Shown one piece after another: positions 27,302 through 36,181 of a stretch of 64,000 bases of DNA. This stretch comes from Sphingomonas sp. BT-65. GTDB taxonomy: Bacteria > Pseudomonadota > Alphaproteobacteria > Sphingomonadales > Sphingomonadaceae. The position numbers and the translations under genes were made by a program. The number at the start of each line of letters is the position of its first letter. Within the stretch, counting starts at the first letter, position 1. The notes beneath the pieces were generated by a model. The model saw nothing but the letters and a program-made list of their open reading frames with translations, made no database searches and had not been told where the DNA came from. The DNA is taken from positions 62,001 through 126,000 of the forward strand of contig NZ_JAPCIA010000001.1 of NCBI RefSeq assembly GCF_026107375.2. Direction: 5' to 3'.

Positions 27302-29128
27302 ATGATCCGCACCGGAATTTCGACGATCGCGCTCGCCATGCTGATGGCCGCGCCTGCCGCCGCGCAGGAGAAGAAGGCAGCGCCGGGCGCGGCAACGCCG
27401 GCGGCCGCCGACGCGTTCCTCGAGCGCGCGACCAAGGAATTTGACGAATTCTCGCAGGACGATGCGCGGATTCAGTGGCTCTACGCGACCTATATCAACG
27501 ACGACACCTCCGCCCTGGTCGCCAAGAGCCAGGCCAAGGGCACCGAGATGTTGGTCGGCTTCGCGCTCGAGGCGGCGAAGTACGATCGGGTGCAGGGCCT
27601 GTCGCCTGACACCAAGCGCCAGCTCGACATCCTGCGCAGCGGCATCACCTCGCCCGCGCCGACGCGCGCCGGGGCGGCTGCCACGCTGTCCAAGCTGCAG
27701 ACCGACATGCAGACGGTCTATGGCACCGGCAAGGGCACGCTGAAGGGCCAGCCGATCAACGGCAGCGACATCGAGGCGGCGATGGGCACCAATCGCAACC
27801 CCGACGAGCTCAAGGAGATGTGGACGAGCTGGCACGACAATGTCGGCGCGCCGCAGCGCACCGACTATCAGCGTGCGGCCGGCCTGCTCAACGAGGGCGC
27901 GCGCGAGCTCGGCTTCAAGGATGTCGGCGCGATGTGGCGCTCCAACTACGACATGTCGCCCGAGGAGTTCGCCAAGCTCACCGACAAGCTTTGGAACGAG
28001 GTGAAGCCACTCTACGAGTCGCTGCACACCTATGTCCGGTGGAAGCTCAACGCGAAGTACGGCGACGCCGTCCAGCCCAAGACCGGCCCGATCCGCGCCG
28101 ACCTGCTCGGCAACATGTGGGCGCAGGAATGGGGCAATATCTATGACGTCGTGGCGCCGCCGGGATCGGGCGACCTGGGCTTTGACGTCACCGACCTGCT
28201 GACCGCGAAACAATATGACGCGATCAAGATGGTCAAGACGGGCGAGGGCTTCTACTCCTCGCTCGGTTTCGCGCCGCTGCCCGAGACTTTCTGGAAGCGC
28301 TCGCTGTTCGTGAAGCCCGCCGATCGCGAGGTGCAATGCCACGCCTCGGCCTGGGACCTCGACAATGTCGACGATCTGCGCATCAAGATGTGCATCAAGG
28401 TCAATTCGGACGACTTCGTCACGATCCACCACGAGCTGGGGCATAATTATTATCAGCGCGCCTACAACAAGCAGCCGCTGATCTACCGCACCGGCGCCAA
28501 TGACGGCTTCCACGAGGCGATCGGCGATTTCGTCGCGCTGTCGATCACGCCCGACTATCTCGTCTCGATCGACCTGCTCGATCAGAGCAAGGTGCCGAGC
28601 GCGGACAAGGACACCGGGCTGCTGCTGCGCCAGGCGATGGACAAGGTCGCGTTCCTGCCGTTCGGCCTGCTGATCGACAAATGGCGCTGGGGCGTGTTTT
28701 CGGGCGGGATCAAGCCGACCGGCTACCAGGCGTCGTGGGACGCGCTGCGGCTGCAATATCAGGGCATCACCCCGCCGGTGAAACGCGACGAGACCAAGTT
28801 CGACCCGGGCGCCAAATATCATATCCCGGCGAACGTGCCGTACACGCGCTACTTCCTCGCGCGGCTGCTGCAGTTCCAGTTCTACAAGGCGGCGTGCGAC
28901 CAGGCCGGGTGGAAGGGGCCGCTCCACCGCTGCTCCTTCTACGGCAACAAGGAAGTCGGCACCAAGCTCGACGCGATGCTCAAGATGGGTGCGTCCAAGC
29001 CGTGGCCCGATGCGCTCGAGGCGTTCACCGGCAGCCGCGAGATGTCAGGTGCGGCGATGGTCGAGTATTTCGCGCCGTTGAAGGCGTGGCTCGACGAGCA
29101 GAACAAGGGCAAGCCGACGGGGTGGTGA
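27302..29128 (+). CDS. M2-family metallopeptidase (ACE-like peptidyl-dipeptidase)
   Basis: 608 residues. The N-terminus MIRTGISTIALAMLMAAPAAAQ is a signal peptide, so it acts in the periplasm. The zinc site is HHELGH (HExxH, H377 and H381), followed by the GFHEAIGDFVALS glutamate ligand about 25 residues on. FSQDDARIQWLYATYIN and AMWRSNYDMSPEEFAKLTDKLWNEVKPLYESLHTYVRWKL are M2 signatures. Bacterial M2 enzymes remove C-terminal dipeptides. It stands alone behind GAGGGG; a family-B repeat follows. Confidence 0.93.
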   Translation: MIRTGISTIALAMLMAAPAAAQEKKAAPGAATPAAADAFLERATKEFDEFSQDDARIQWLYATYINDDTSALVAKSQAKGTEMLVGFALEAAKYDRVQGLSPDTKRQLDILRSGITSPAPTRAGAAATLSKLQTDMQTVYGTGKGTLKGQPINGSDIEAAMGTNRNPDELKEMWTSWHDNVGAPQRTDYQRAAGLLNEGARELGFKDVGAMWRSNYDMSPEEFAKLTDKLWNEVKPLYESLHTYVRWKLNAKYGDAVQPKTGPIRADLLGNMWAQEWGNIYDVVAPPGSGDLGFDVTDLLTAKQYDAIKMVKTGEGFYSSLGFAPLPETFWKRSLFVKPADREVQCHASAWDLDNVDDLRIKMCIKVNSDDFVTIHHELGHNYYQRAYNKQPLIYRTGANDGFHEAIGDFVALSITPDYLVSIDLLDQSKVPSADKDTGLLLRQAMDKVAFLPFGLLIDKWRWGVFSGGIKPTGYQASWDALRLQYQGITPPVKRDETKFDPGAKYHIPANVPYTRYFLARLLQFQFYKAACDQAGWKGPLHRCSFYGNKEVGTKLDAMLKMGASKPWPDALEAFTGSREMSGAAMVEYFAPLKAWLDEQNKGKPTGW

Positions 29129-29138
29129 TCTTCCAAAT

Positions 29139-29291
29139 CCTCCCCTGAGCTTGCTCAGGGGAGGGGGACCGCCGGAGGCGGTGGAGGGGTCGCCGTCGCA
29201 GACGGCGGAATTTCGCTGAGCCGTTCTCCGCCCTCTGCGGGGCGGCCCCTCCGTCAGCGCTGCGCGCTGCCACCTCCCCCCGATGGGGGAG
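29139..29291. repeat. Dispersed intergenic repeat, family B (second copy)
   Basis: This GC-rich region has three nested inverted repeats, such as CCTCCCCTGAGC/GCTCAGGGGAGG at the left end and CCTCCCCCCGATGGGGGAGG at the right. Its right half, read on the minus strand, matches the family-B element at 20294-20417: TCCTCCCCC, GGGGGAGGTGGCAG, GCGCAGC, TGACGGAGGGG. It lies between the M2 peptidase and the H1-like gene, whose 3' ends face each other. Confidence 0.7.
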
Positions 29292-29295
29292 GAAT

Positions 29296-29847
29296 TTACT
29301 TGCCCTTTGGCTTCGGCTTGGCTGCATCCGGAGGGCCACCCGCGCCCTTCTTCACGGCGTAGAAGATGCCCGCGACCGTCGCGCCGATCGCGGCGGCGCC
29401 GCCGATCAGCGTGGCGAAGAAGTTGCGGTCGCCCATCTGCTCGCGCTTTTCGGCGGCGAACTGGACCGGTGCGGATTCCTTGACGGTCTGCGCGGCCGAT
29501 TGCGCGGCGGCGCTGACCTTGGCCGCGGCTGCCTGTGCCGCGGCGCGGGGGCGGCTCGTGCCCGGTTTGGCGGCCGTGGCGCGCGGCTTGGCGGCAGCAG
29601 CCGGCTTGCGTGCGGCCGCCGTACGGCGCGGCGGGGGCGCCTTGTCGGCCGCGGCCTTGGCAGGGGCCTTCGCCGGAGCCGGAGCTGCGGTCTCGACCTT
29701 GGGCGCGGCGGCGGGCTTGGCCGCCCCTGGCTTCGCAGCCGGCTTCTTCGCGGCCGGCTTCTTCGCCGGGGCTTTCTTCGCGGCAGGTTTCTTGGCGGCC
29801 GGGGTGCCGGCTGCGTCGGTGGTCGGCTTGCTCGGGGCCTTGGCCAT
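29296..29847 (-). CDS. Lysine/alanine/proline-rich H1-like protein with a C-terminal membrane segment
   Basis: 183 residues from the ATG at 29847, behind GGAG. Residues 1-115 are almost only Ala, Lys and Pro with repeated AAKKPAAKK units, like bacterial histone-H1-like proteins. Residues about 150-170 form a hydrophobic segment (ATLIGGAAAIGATVAGIFYAV) flanked by charged residues, and the end is PKPKGK. The combination of a DNA- or polymer-binding basic tail with a membrane anchor is unusual. Function is unknown. It shares the theme of a Lys/Ala tail plus a short hydrophobic stretch with the small protein at 31463-31705, without clear homology. Confidence 0.75.
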   Translation of the reverse strand: MAKAPSKPTTDAAGTPAAKKPAAKKAPAKKPAAKKPAAKPGAAKPAAAPKVETAAPAPAKAPAKAAADKAPPPRRTAAARKPAAAAKPRATAAKPGTSRPRAAAQAAAAKVSAAAQSAAQTVKESAPVQFAAEKREQMGDRNFFATLIGGAAAIGATVAGIFYAVKKGAGGPPDAAKPKPKGK

Positions 29848-29919
29848 CACGATACTCCAGTGGTTTCGTGGCTGTAACCACCCTGACGCAATTCGGTTTC
29901 CGCCGTCAATGCAGGAAGA

Positions 29920-31371
29920 TCAGCGGAAGGGGGGCTCGTTGAACGCCCGCAGCTTGCGCGAGTGGAGCTTGGCGCCCTCGCGGCGGAGCTGCTCGCACGC
30001 CTCGATCCCGATCTTCAGATGCTCGGCGATTGCGCGTTCGTAGAAGCGGTTGGCCTGGCCGGGGAGCTTGAGCTCGCCGTGCAGCGGCTTGTCCGAGACG
30101 CAGAGTAGCGTGCCGTAGGGAACGCGGAAGCGATAGCCCTGAGCAGCGAGCGTGGCGCTCTCCATGTCGACGCCGACCGCGCGGCTGAGCGAGAAGCGCA
30201 GCGCCGAGCGCGAGAAGCGCAGCTCCCAGTTGCGGTCGTCGGTGGTGACGATCGTGCCGGTGCGCAGCCGGCGCTTGAGTTCCTCGCCCGACTGGCCCGA
30301 AACGGTCTCCGCGGCGCGGGCGAGCGCCTGCTGCACCTCGGCGATCGCGGGCACGGGGATTTCGGGCGGGAGCACGTCGTCGAGCACGTGATCGTCGCGC
30401 AGATAGGCGTGGGCGAGGACATAGTCGCCGATCCGCTGGCTCGGACGGAGACCACCGCAATGACCAATCATCATCCACGCCTCGGGCCGCAGCACCGCGA
30501 GGTGATCGGTGATCGTCTTTGCGTTGGACGGGCCGACGCCGATATTGACCAAAGTGATGCCATCGCTGTTCTCGGCCATCAGGTGCCAGGCCGGCATCTG
30601 GTGCCGCCGCCATGCGCTGTCGGTGAGCAGCGTCTCCGGGTCATCGCCCGCGCGGATCACGATGCCGCCGGGACCCGAGACGCCGGTGAAGCGCCCCTCA
30701 TTTCCCTGCTCGTCCGGGCCGAGCTGCGCGCACGACCAGCGTACGAACTCGTCGACATAGCGGTGATAGTTGGTGAACAGGATGTACTGCTGCGTGTGCT
30801 CGGACGGCGTACCGGTATAGTGGCGCAGCCGCGCGAGGCTGAAATCGGTGCGCAGCCCGTCGAACAGCGCGAGCGGGCGCGTCTGGTCGAGGCTGAGCCA
30901 GGTGCCGTCGGCGATCTCGTCGCCAATATGCGCAAGCTCGGTCGCCGGGAAATGCCGCGCCAGTTCGCTCGCCGAAACCTCGTCGAGCCGCAGCGCGTGA
31001 CCGGGATCGAGGACATAGGGGAAGGGGATTTCCTGCCGTCCGGGGACTGCGGTGACCTCGACGTCATAATCCTCGATCAGCAGGGTCAGCTGCTCGATCA
31101 GATAGTCGGCGAACATCGCGGGCTTGGTGACGCTGATCGCATAATCGCCCGGGGTGACCAGCCGGCCGAAGGAGCGGGCAGGGGTGGGGCGGTCGACCTC
31201 GTCGCGATAGGCGAGGCGGATCTCGGGATAAGCGAAGCTGCCATCCTTGCGATGCGCAGGATCGGGCGCGATACCCTTGGTGAGATAGAGGTCGAGGGCG
31301 TCCTGAAGGCGCGTGACGGACGCGGTGTAGAGCCGATCCAGTTCGGCGACGATGTCTTCTGCTGTTGTCAT
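29920..31371 (-). CDS. amn: AMP nucleosidase
   Basis: 483 residues, the normal length. It cleaves AMP to adenine and ribose 5-phosphate. The N-terminal regulatory domain is followed by the phosphorylase-like C-terminal domain with TLVNIGVGPSNAKTITDHLAVLRPEAWMMIGHCGGLRPSQ, VGVDMESATLAAQGYRFRVPYGTLLCVSDKPLHGE, and FYERAIAEHLKIG, all AMN-specific. The start MTTAEDIVAELDRLY is well placed. No operon partner is evident. Confidence 0.94.
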   Translation of the reverse strand: MTTAEDIVAELDRLYTASVTRLQDALDLYLTKGIAPDPAHRKDGSFAYPEIRLAYRDEVDRPTPARSFGRLVTPGDYAISVTKPAMFADYLIEQLTLLIEDYDVEVTAVPGRQEIPFPYVLDPGHALRLDEVSASELARHFPATELAHIGDEIADGTWLSLDQTRPLALFDGLRTDFSLARLRHYTGTPSEHTQQYILFTNYHRYVDEFVRWSCAQLGPDEQGNEGRFTGVSGPGGIVIRAGDDPETLLTDSAWRRHQMPAWHLMAENSDGITLVNIGVGPSNAKTITDHLAVLRPEAWMMIGHCGGLRPSQRIGDYVLAHAYLRDDHVLDDVLPPEIPVPAIAEVQQALARAAETVSGQSGEELKRRLRTGTIVTTDDRNWELRFSRSALRFSLSRAVGVDMESATLAAQGYRFRVPYGTLLCVSDKPLHGELKLPGQANRFYERAIAEHLKIGIEACEQLRREGAKLHSRKLRAFNEPPFR

Positions 31372-31462
31372 CTTCCGCGGCTAATGCGCGAACGTGACAT
31401 TAGCAAGTCCGGCGCGCGCCGGAACTGTGACGCGCGAGCCGGATGCCCGCGCGTCTTGCCAG

Positions 31463-31705
31463 TTACTCGGCGCTTTCCTTCTCGCGCAGCTTGCTGATGC
31501 CATAGGCGGCACCCGCAACTGCGGCGGCTGCGCCCGCGGCGACCGCGGCGGTCGTCGCGGGATGTTTCTTCGCGGCATCGAGCGCGGTTGTGACGGCCTC
31601 GCTCACCGCGTCGCGCGCGTCGGCGAGGGCATCCTTGGTGCGGTCGAGCAGCGAATCCTCGGCCGCGGCCTCAGCCGTGGTGTCGGGGGCGGTCTTGTCC
31701 TTCAT
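31463..31705 (-). CDS. Small protein with hydrophobic alanine-rich segment (YtxH-like in appearance)
   Basis: 80 residues from the ATG at 31705 (MKDKTAPDT), behind GGGAG. The first half is acidic and helical (DSLLDRTKDALADARDAVSEAVTTALDAAKK). Residues about 50-70 are alanine/valine/glycine-rich (HPATTAAVAAGAAAAVAGAAYG), followed by SKLREKES. The layout resembles stress-related membrane-associated small proteins, but no family is firmly recognised. It is separated from the peroxiredoxin gene on the same strand by a strong hairpin. Confidence 0.65.
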   Translation of the reverse strand: MKDKTAPDTTAEAAAEDSLLDRTKDALADARDAVSEAVTTALDAAKKHPATTAAVAAGAAAAVAGAAYGISKLREKESAE

Positions 31706-31737
31706 CTGGCGTCTCCCTTCCACCGAACAGAACCGCC

Positions 31738-31785
31738 CGCAGGCGCGCCGGTTCCCGCCGCGGGCGGCGAACCGGCGCGCCTGCG
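31738..31785 (-). terminator. Strong hairpin after the peroxiredoxin gene
   Basis: CGCAGGCGCGCCGGTTC (31738-31754) and GAACCGGCGCGCCTGCG (31769-31785) are 17-base perfect reverse complements. The 14-base loop can itself pair. It lies 14 bases beyond the peroxiredoxin stop. No T-run follows. Confidence 0.6.
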
Positions 31786-31798
31786 AAACGGTCAGGCG

Positions 31799-32278
31799 TC
31801 AGAGCTGCTCGAGCAGGTGCTCGGCCGAGCTCACCTTGAACTCGCCCGGGGCCTCGACATTGAGCTGCTCGACCACGCCGTCGTTGACGATCATCGAGTA
31901 GCGCTGGCCGCGCGTGCCCAGGCCGAACTTGCTGCCGTCCATCTCGAGACCCACCGCCTTGGCGAACTCGCCATTGCCGTCGGCGAGCATCGTCACGTCG
32001 CCGGCCTCGGCGCTCTTGCTCCACGCGCCCATCACGAACGCGTCGTTGACCGCGGTGCAGGCGATCTCGTCGACGCCCTTGGCCTTGAGCTCGGCCGCCT
32101 TCTCGACATAGCCGGGCAGGTGGCGGGCGGAGCAGGTCGGAGTGAAGGCGCCGGGTACCGAGAAGAGCGCGACCTTGCGGCCCGCGAAGAACTCGTCCGA
32201 GCTGACCTGCTCGGGGCCATTCTCGGTGGGCTTGACGAAGGTGGCGCTGGGCACGCGATCGCCGACTTGGATGGTCAT
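31799..32278 (-). CDS. Peroxiredoxin, Prx5-like
   Basis: 159 residues from the ATG at 32278; the frame is open upstream, but MTIQVGDRVPSATF is the family start. The peroxidatic cysteine is in VPGAFTPTCSARHLPGY (C49); a second cysteine (C74, IACTAVNDAFVMGAW) sits at the site where Prx5 proteins vary. It reduces hydrogen peroxide and organic peroxides, probably with glutathione or thioredoxin. It stands between the small protein gene and yqgE. Confidence 0.92.
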   Translation of the reverse strand: MTIQVGDRVPSATFVKPTENGPEQVSSDEFFAGRKVALFSVPGAFTPTCSARHLPGYVEKAAELKAKGVDEIACTAVNDAFVMGAWSKSAEAGDVTMLADGNGEFAKAVGLEMDGSKFGLGTRGQRYSMIVNDGVVEQLNVEAPGEFKVSSAEHLLEQL

Positions 32279-32382
32279 GCTGGTCTCCTCGGGCCGCGGA
32301 ATGCGGACGCGCCTCAATTGGCGCACGGCGCGGCTTTTTCAAGCGTGGCGGAGCCGATCGGCTGCCGATATGTTGAGCGCAA

Positions 32383-32943
32383 ATGGAGTCCTCAGCGTAT
32401 CTCACCGGACAGGTCCTGCTCGCACTGCCGGGGATCGGCGATCCACGGTTCGAACGCGCGGTGATCGCGATGTGCGCGCATGACGACAATGGCGCGCTCG
32501 GCATCGGCGTCGGGCAGACGATCGCCGGGCTGGGGCTGCACGAGCTGCTCGATCAGTTCGAGATCGATCCCGGCAGCGCGCCCGATGCCCCGGTGCATTT
32601 CGGCGGCCCGGTCGAGCCGCGCCGCGGCTTCGTGCTGCATTCGACCGACTGGGGCGGGCAGGACACGATCGAGGTCGCCGGGCGCTGGGCGCTGTCGGGG
32701 ACGATCGACATATTGCGCGCGATCGCCGAGGGCATTGGCCCGTCGCGCTGGCTGGTCGCGCTCGGCTATGCCGGCTGGGGCGAGGGGCAGCTCGACGAGG
32801 AGATGACCCGGCACGGTTGGTTCAACGTGCCGGGCGATCTCGACCTGCTCTACGGCGTCGAGGCGCACCGGCGCTGGGAGCAGGGGTTCGAGCGCGAAGG
32901 CATCGATCCGCGGCTGCTCGCCGCGAGCACCGGCACGGCCTAG
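32383..32943 (+). CDS. YqgE/AlgH family protein (UPF0301)
   Basis: 186 residues. GQVLLALPGIGDPRFERAVIAMCAHDDNGALGIGVG is the UPF0301 signature, and GGPVEPRRGFVLHS and ALGYAGWGEGQLDEEMTRHGWF follow it. Biochemical role is unknown, although AlgH was once linked to alginate regulation. It ends overlapping the tail of the WYL regulator gene by four bases (convergent). Confidence 0.92.
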   Translation: MESSAYLTGQVLLALPGIGDPRFERAVIAMCAHDDNGALGIGVGQTIAGLGLHELLDQFEIDPGSAPDAPVHFGGPVEPRRGFVLHSTDWGGQDTIEVAGRWALSGTIDILRAIAEGIGPSRWLVALGYAGWGEGQLDEEMTRHGWFNVPGDLDLLYGVEAHRRWEQGFEREGIDPRLLAASTGTA

Positions 32944-33905
32944 CCGCCGTAGCGGGCGGCGAGCGCGTCGGCGATGCCGCGCATGGCGTCGCGCAGCGCG
33001 ACGGGTTCGAGCACCTCGACCTCGGTGCCGAGCTTGAGCAGCTCGCGCGCGGCGTGGTCGGTCGACTCGATCGGGATCTCCGCATCGACCCAGCCCATGG
33101 CATCCGGCGCGGAGGCCGTCGCCCGTGCCATCGCGATCGCCGCCGCCGCGAGCACGGAGAGCCGGTCCATGCCCAACGGCGACAGCCGGATCCGCGCTGT
33201 CCCGTGATAAAGGCTCGCTTCGAATGCGCGGACGCTGGCGGCCCAGTGCACGGCGAGGTCGAAATCCGTCGGGCGTTCGAACCGCTCCCCCGTCGCCTCG
33301 AGCGCGCGGATCGCGTCCACACGATAGGTACGCGGCACCGAGCTGCCGATCGCGACGAGATACCAGGTGCCCGCTTTGAGCACGAGGCCGAGCGGGGCGA
33401 GGGTGCGGTCGGCGATCCCGGACCAGCTCTCGTAGCGGATGCGGATGCGCTCGGCGCCCCACACTGCGGCGGCGAGCTGGGGCAGGAAGGCGAGGTCGCT
33501 CGCCGTACGGTACCAGTCGACCGGATCGAGGTGAAACCGCGCGGCGACGCGCGAGGCGTCGGCGCGGCGCGCGGAGGGGAGGGCGGCGAGCAGCTTGCGG
33601 CGGGCGGCGGCGGTGGACTCGGCGAGGCCGAGCGCCGCGGCTGGCCCTTCGAGACCCGATAGAAACAGCGATTCCGCCTCGGCCGGGGTCATGCCGGTGA
33701 GCCGGGTGGTATAGCCGTCGAGCAGCTGGAACCCGCCGTCGCGGCCGCGATCGGCATAGACCGGCACGCCCGATGCGCTCAGATCGTCGATGTCGCGATA
33801 GATGGTGCGGATCGACACCTCGAACTCGTCCGCCAGCGCCCGCGCAGTCATCCGCCCGCGCGCCTGCAGAAGAAGAAGGATCGAAACCAGACGGCTCGCA
33901 CGCAT
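32940..33905 (-). CDS. YafY-type transcriptional regulator with WYL domain
   Basis: 321 residues. The N-terminal HTH_11 winged helix (RLVSILLLLQARGRMTARALADEFEVSIRTIYRDIDDLSASGVPVYADRGRDGGF) is followed by a WYL ligand-binding domain with LVLKAGTWYLVAIG near residue 180, and a C-terminal WCX-like part. Such proteins sense small ligands or nucleic-acid signals. It is divergent from the exported protein at 33992. A perfect 10+10 palindrome lies 18 bases from its start, so it very likely controls both genes. Confidence 0.9.
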   Translation of the reverse strand: MRASRLVSILLLLQARGRMTARALADEFEVSIRTIYRDIDDLSASGVPVYADRGRDGGFQLLDGYTTRLTGMTPAEAESLFLSGLEGPAAALGLAESTAAARRKLLAALPSARRADASRVAARFHLDPVDWYRTASDLAFLPQLAAAVWGAERIRIRYESWSGIADRTLAPLGLVLKAGTWYLVAIGSSVPRTYRVDAIRALEATGERFERPTDFDLAVHWAASVRAFEASLYHGTARIRLSPLGMDRLSVLAAAAIAMARATASAPDAMGWVDAEIPIESTDHAARELLKLGTEVEVLEPVALRDAMRGIADALAARYGG

Positions 33906-33923
33906 TTTCCTACCCTAGCAGGA

Positions 33924-33948
33924 AAAGCTGACAAAGGGTGTCAGCTTT
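33924..33948. promoter_or_regulatory. Perfect palindrome between WYL regulator and exported protein
   Basis: AAAGCTGACA (33924-33933) and TGTCAGCTTT (33939-33948) are exact reverse complements with spacer AAGGG. The arms hold TGACA/TGTCA half-sites, common for WYL-regulator boxes. It lies in the 86-base divergent gap and is the best candidate operator for the WYL protein. Confidence 0.7.
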
Positions 33949-33991
33949 ACGGGGTTACCCCTTCCTTCGATCGCAACGAAGGAGACCTCGC

Positions 33992-34567
33992 ATGCACACC
34001 CCACACGACACGCGCCGCGGCGCGCTCATCCGGGCGCTCGGCCTCGCCGCGACCGGCGGGCTGCTCGCCCAAGGCTTCCGTGCCGAAGCTGCGGCCGCCG
34101 GGCCGGCATTGGATTGGGCGTGGCTGGCCGGCAGCTGGAAGGTACGCCATCGCCGCCTCAAGTCGCGGCTGACCGGGAGCAAGGAATGGCAGGAATTCGA
34201 CGGCACCTGCGTCAACTGGCCGCTGATGGGCGGCGCCGCGAATGTCGACAACAATGTGATCGGGCTGCCCGCGGGCGACTATCACGGCGTGGGGCTGCGC
34301 TGCTTCCATCTGGAGAAGCGCCAATGGGGCATCTGGTGGATCGACTCGCGCTTCGCCCGGATCGAGCCTCCTGTATGGGGCGGGTTCAGGAACGGCGTCG
34401 GCACCTTCATGGGCGAGGACACGCATGAGGGCACGCCGGTGACGGTGATGTTCCGCTGGTCAGCGATGACCGCCACCTCGGCGCACTGGGAGCAGGCTTT
34501 CTCGATCGACGGCGGCAAAAGCTGGGAGAGCAATTGGCACATGGATTTCGCGCGCGTTTCGGGATGA
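33992..34567 (+). CDS. Exported protein, DUF1579-like, with possible Tat signal
   Basis: 191 residues from the ATG at 33992 behind GAAGGAGA. The N-terminus has twin arginines and a hydrophobic run ([31 protein letters not shown]), which suggests a Tat-like signal. The body begins [18 protein letters not shown] and includes [28 protein letters not shown] and a C-terminal [17 protein letters not shown], like DUF1579/lipocalin-like proteins. Function is unknown. It is divergent from and probably controlled by the WYL regulator. Confidence 0.75.
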   Translation: MHTPHDTRRGALIRALGLAATGGLLAQGFRAEAAAAGPALDWAWLAGSWKVRHRRLKSRLTGSKEWQEFDGTCVNWPLMGGAANVDNNVIGLPAGDYHGVGLRCFHLEKRQWGIWWIDSRFARIEPPVWGGFRNGVGTFMGEDTHEGTPVTVMFRWSAMTATSAHWEQAFSIDGGKSWESNWHMDFARVSG

Positions 34568-34602
34568 GCGAGAGCCGCGCCGAACCGGGGCGCAGACGGG
34601 AT

Positions 34603-34618
34603 ATAAAGATATCTTTAT
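34603..34618. promoter_or_regulatory. 16-base perfect palindrome upstream of ahcY, SahR-like operator
   Basis: ATAAAGATATCTTTAT is exactly palindromic and lies about 90 bases before the ahcY start. ArsR-family SahR regulators of the SAM cycle bind palindromes built around GATATC, and ahcY is their main target. From memory, the alphaproteobacterial form is very close to this one. The regulator gene itself is not in the window. Confidence 0.65.
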
Positions 34619-34709
34619 GTTTCGTTTGCGCTCGCGCGGCGAATTCGCTAGTGGCGCGGCCATGCCGCCGGGATTCCCGGCCGCGACGCTACACAAACGG
34701 AGAACCAGC

Positions 34710-36116
34710 GTGGCCACCGTGCTCGAAAAGACCGATTACGTCGTCAAGGACATCTCGCTCGCCGATTTCGGCCGCGCCGAGATCAACATCGCCGAAACCG
34801 AGATGCCCGGCCTGATGGCGCTGCGCGCCGAATTCGGCGCGAGCAAGCCGCTCAAGGGCGCGCGCATCACCGGCTCGCTGCACATGACGATCCAGACCGC
34901 GGTGCTGATCGAGACGCTGGCCGAGCTCGGCGCCGAGATCCGCTGGGCCTCGTGCAACATCTTCTCGACCCAGGACCATGCCGCCGCCGCGATCGCCGCG
35001 CGGGGCATCCCGGTCTTCGCGGTCAAGGGCGAGACGCTCGAGGAATATTGGGACTATGTCGTCCGCATCTTCGACTGGGGCACCGACACGGTCTGCAACA
35101 TGATCCTCGACGATGGCGGCGACGCCACCATGTTCGCGCTGTGGGGCGCGCGCGTCGAGGCGGGCGAGGACCTGTTCGTGCCGTCGAACGAGGAAGAGGA
35201 GATCTTCGTCGCGACGCTCAAGCGCTTCCTCGCCGAGCGTCCGGGCTATCTCACCAAGACCGTCCAGACGATCAAGGGCGTGTCGGAAGAGACCACCACC
35301 GGCGTCCACCGCCTCTATGAGCTCGCCAAGAAGGGCAAGCTCCCGTTCCCGGCGATCAACGTCAACGACAGCGTGACCAAGTCGAAGTTCGACAACCTCT
35401 ATGGCTGCAAGGAATCGCTGGTCGACGCGATCCGCCGCGGCACCGACGTGATGCTGGCCGGCAAGGTCGCCTGCGTCGCCGGCTTCGGCGATGTCGGCAA
35501 GGGTTCGGCGGCGTCGCTGCGCAATGGCGGCGCGCGCGTGCTGGTCACCGAGATCGACCCGATCTGCGCGCTGCAGGCGGCGATGGAGGGCTATGAGGTC
35601 GTGACGATGGAAGAGGCGGCGACCCGCGCCGACATCTTCTGTACCGCGACCGGCAACGCCGACGTGATCACCGTCGACCATATGCGCGCGATGAAGCCGA
35701 TGGCGATCGTGTGCAACATCGGCCACTTCGACAGCGAGATCCAGATCGCGGGCCTCGCCAATTTCAAGTGGACCGAGGTCAAGCCGCAGGTCGACCTGGT
35801 CGAGTTCCCCGACGGCAAGCAGATCATCATCCTGTCGAAGGGTCGCCTGGTGAACCTGGGCAACGCGACCGGCCACCCGTCGTTCGTGATGTCGTCGAGC
35901 TTCACCAACCAGGTGCTGGCGCAGATCGAGCTGTGGACCAAGGCCGACGAGTACAAGAACGAGGTCTATGTCCTGCCCAAGCATCTCGACGAGAAGGTGG
36001 CGGCGCTGCACCTCGAGAAGCTCGGCGTGAAGCTGAGCAAGCTCAGCCAGCAGCAGGCCGATTACATCGGCGTGCCGGTGGAAGGGCCCTTCAAGCCGGA
36101 TCATTACCGCTACTGA
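34710..36116 (+). CDS. ahcY: Adenosylhomocysteinase
   Basis: 468 residues from the GTG at 34710 behind GGAGA. The frame stays open upstream, but [25 protein letters not shown] is the family start. It splits S-adenosylhomocysteine to homocysteine and adenosine with bound NAD. Motifs are [40 protein letters not shown], the NAD-binding [10 protein letters not shown], and the C-terminal KPDHYRY. It follows the candidate SahR palindrome. A terminator-like hairpin follows. Confidence 0.96.
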   Translation: MATVLEKTDYVVKDISLADFGRAEINIAETEMPGLMALRAEFGASKPLKGARITGSLHMTIQTAVLIETLAELGAEIRWASCNIFSTQDHAAAAIAARGIPVFAVKGETLEEYWDYVVRIFDWGTDTVCNMILDDGGDATMFALWGARVEAGEDLFVPSNEEEEIFVATLKRFLAERPGYLTKTVQTIKGVSEETTTGVHRLYELAKKGKLPFPAINVNDSVTKSKFDNLYGCKESLVDAIRRGTDVMLAGKVACVAGFGDVGKGSAASLRNGGARVLVTEIDPICALQAAMEGYEVVTMEEAATRADIFCTATGNADVITVDHMRAMKPMAIVCNIGHFDSEIQIAGLANFKWTEVKPQVDLVEFPDGKQIIILSKGRLVNLGNATGHPSFVMSSSFTNQVLAQIELWTKADEYKNEVYVLPKHLDEKVAALHLEKLGVKLSKLSQQQADYIGVPVEGPFKPDHYRY

Positions 36117-36149
36117 GTTCGGCGCTGCCGACAAAGTGCGACTGTCGAA

Positions 36150-36181
36150 AAGGGGCGCGTCCGGCAACGGGCGCGCCCCTT
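36150..36181 (+). terminator. Hairpin after ahcY
   Basis: AAGGGGCGCG (36150-36159) and CGCGCCCCTT (36172-36181) are perfect reverse complements with a 12-base loop. It begins 33 bases after the ahcY stop. Only a short T-run (TTCC) follows. Confidence 0.6.

Noticed and set aside
26984..28927. 647-residue minus-strand open frame over the hydrolase and M2 peptidase
   Set aside because: It is antisense to a complete M2 peptidase with zinc motif and signal peptide; no motif is seen in the shadow.
34568..34709. SAH or SAM riboswitch upstream of ahcY
   Set aside because: I looked for the conserved SAH-riboswitch and SAM-II cores and did not find them. The palindrome at 34603-34618 explains the region better as a protein operator.
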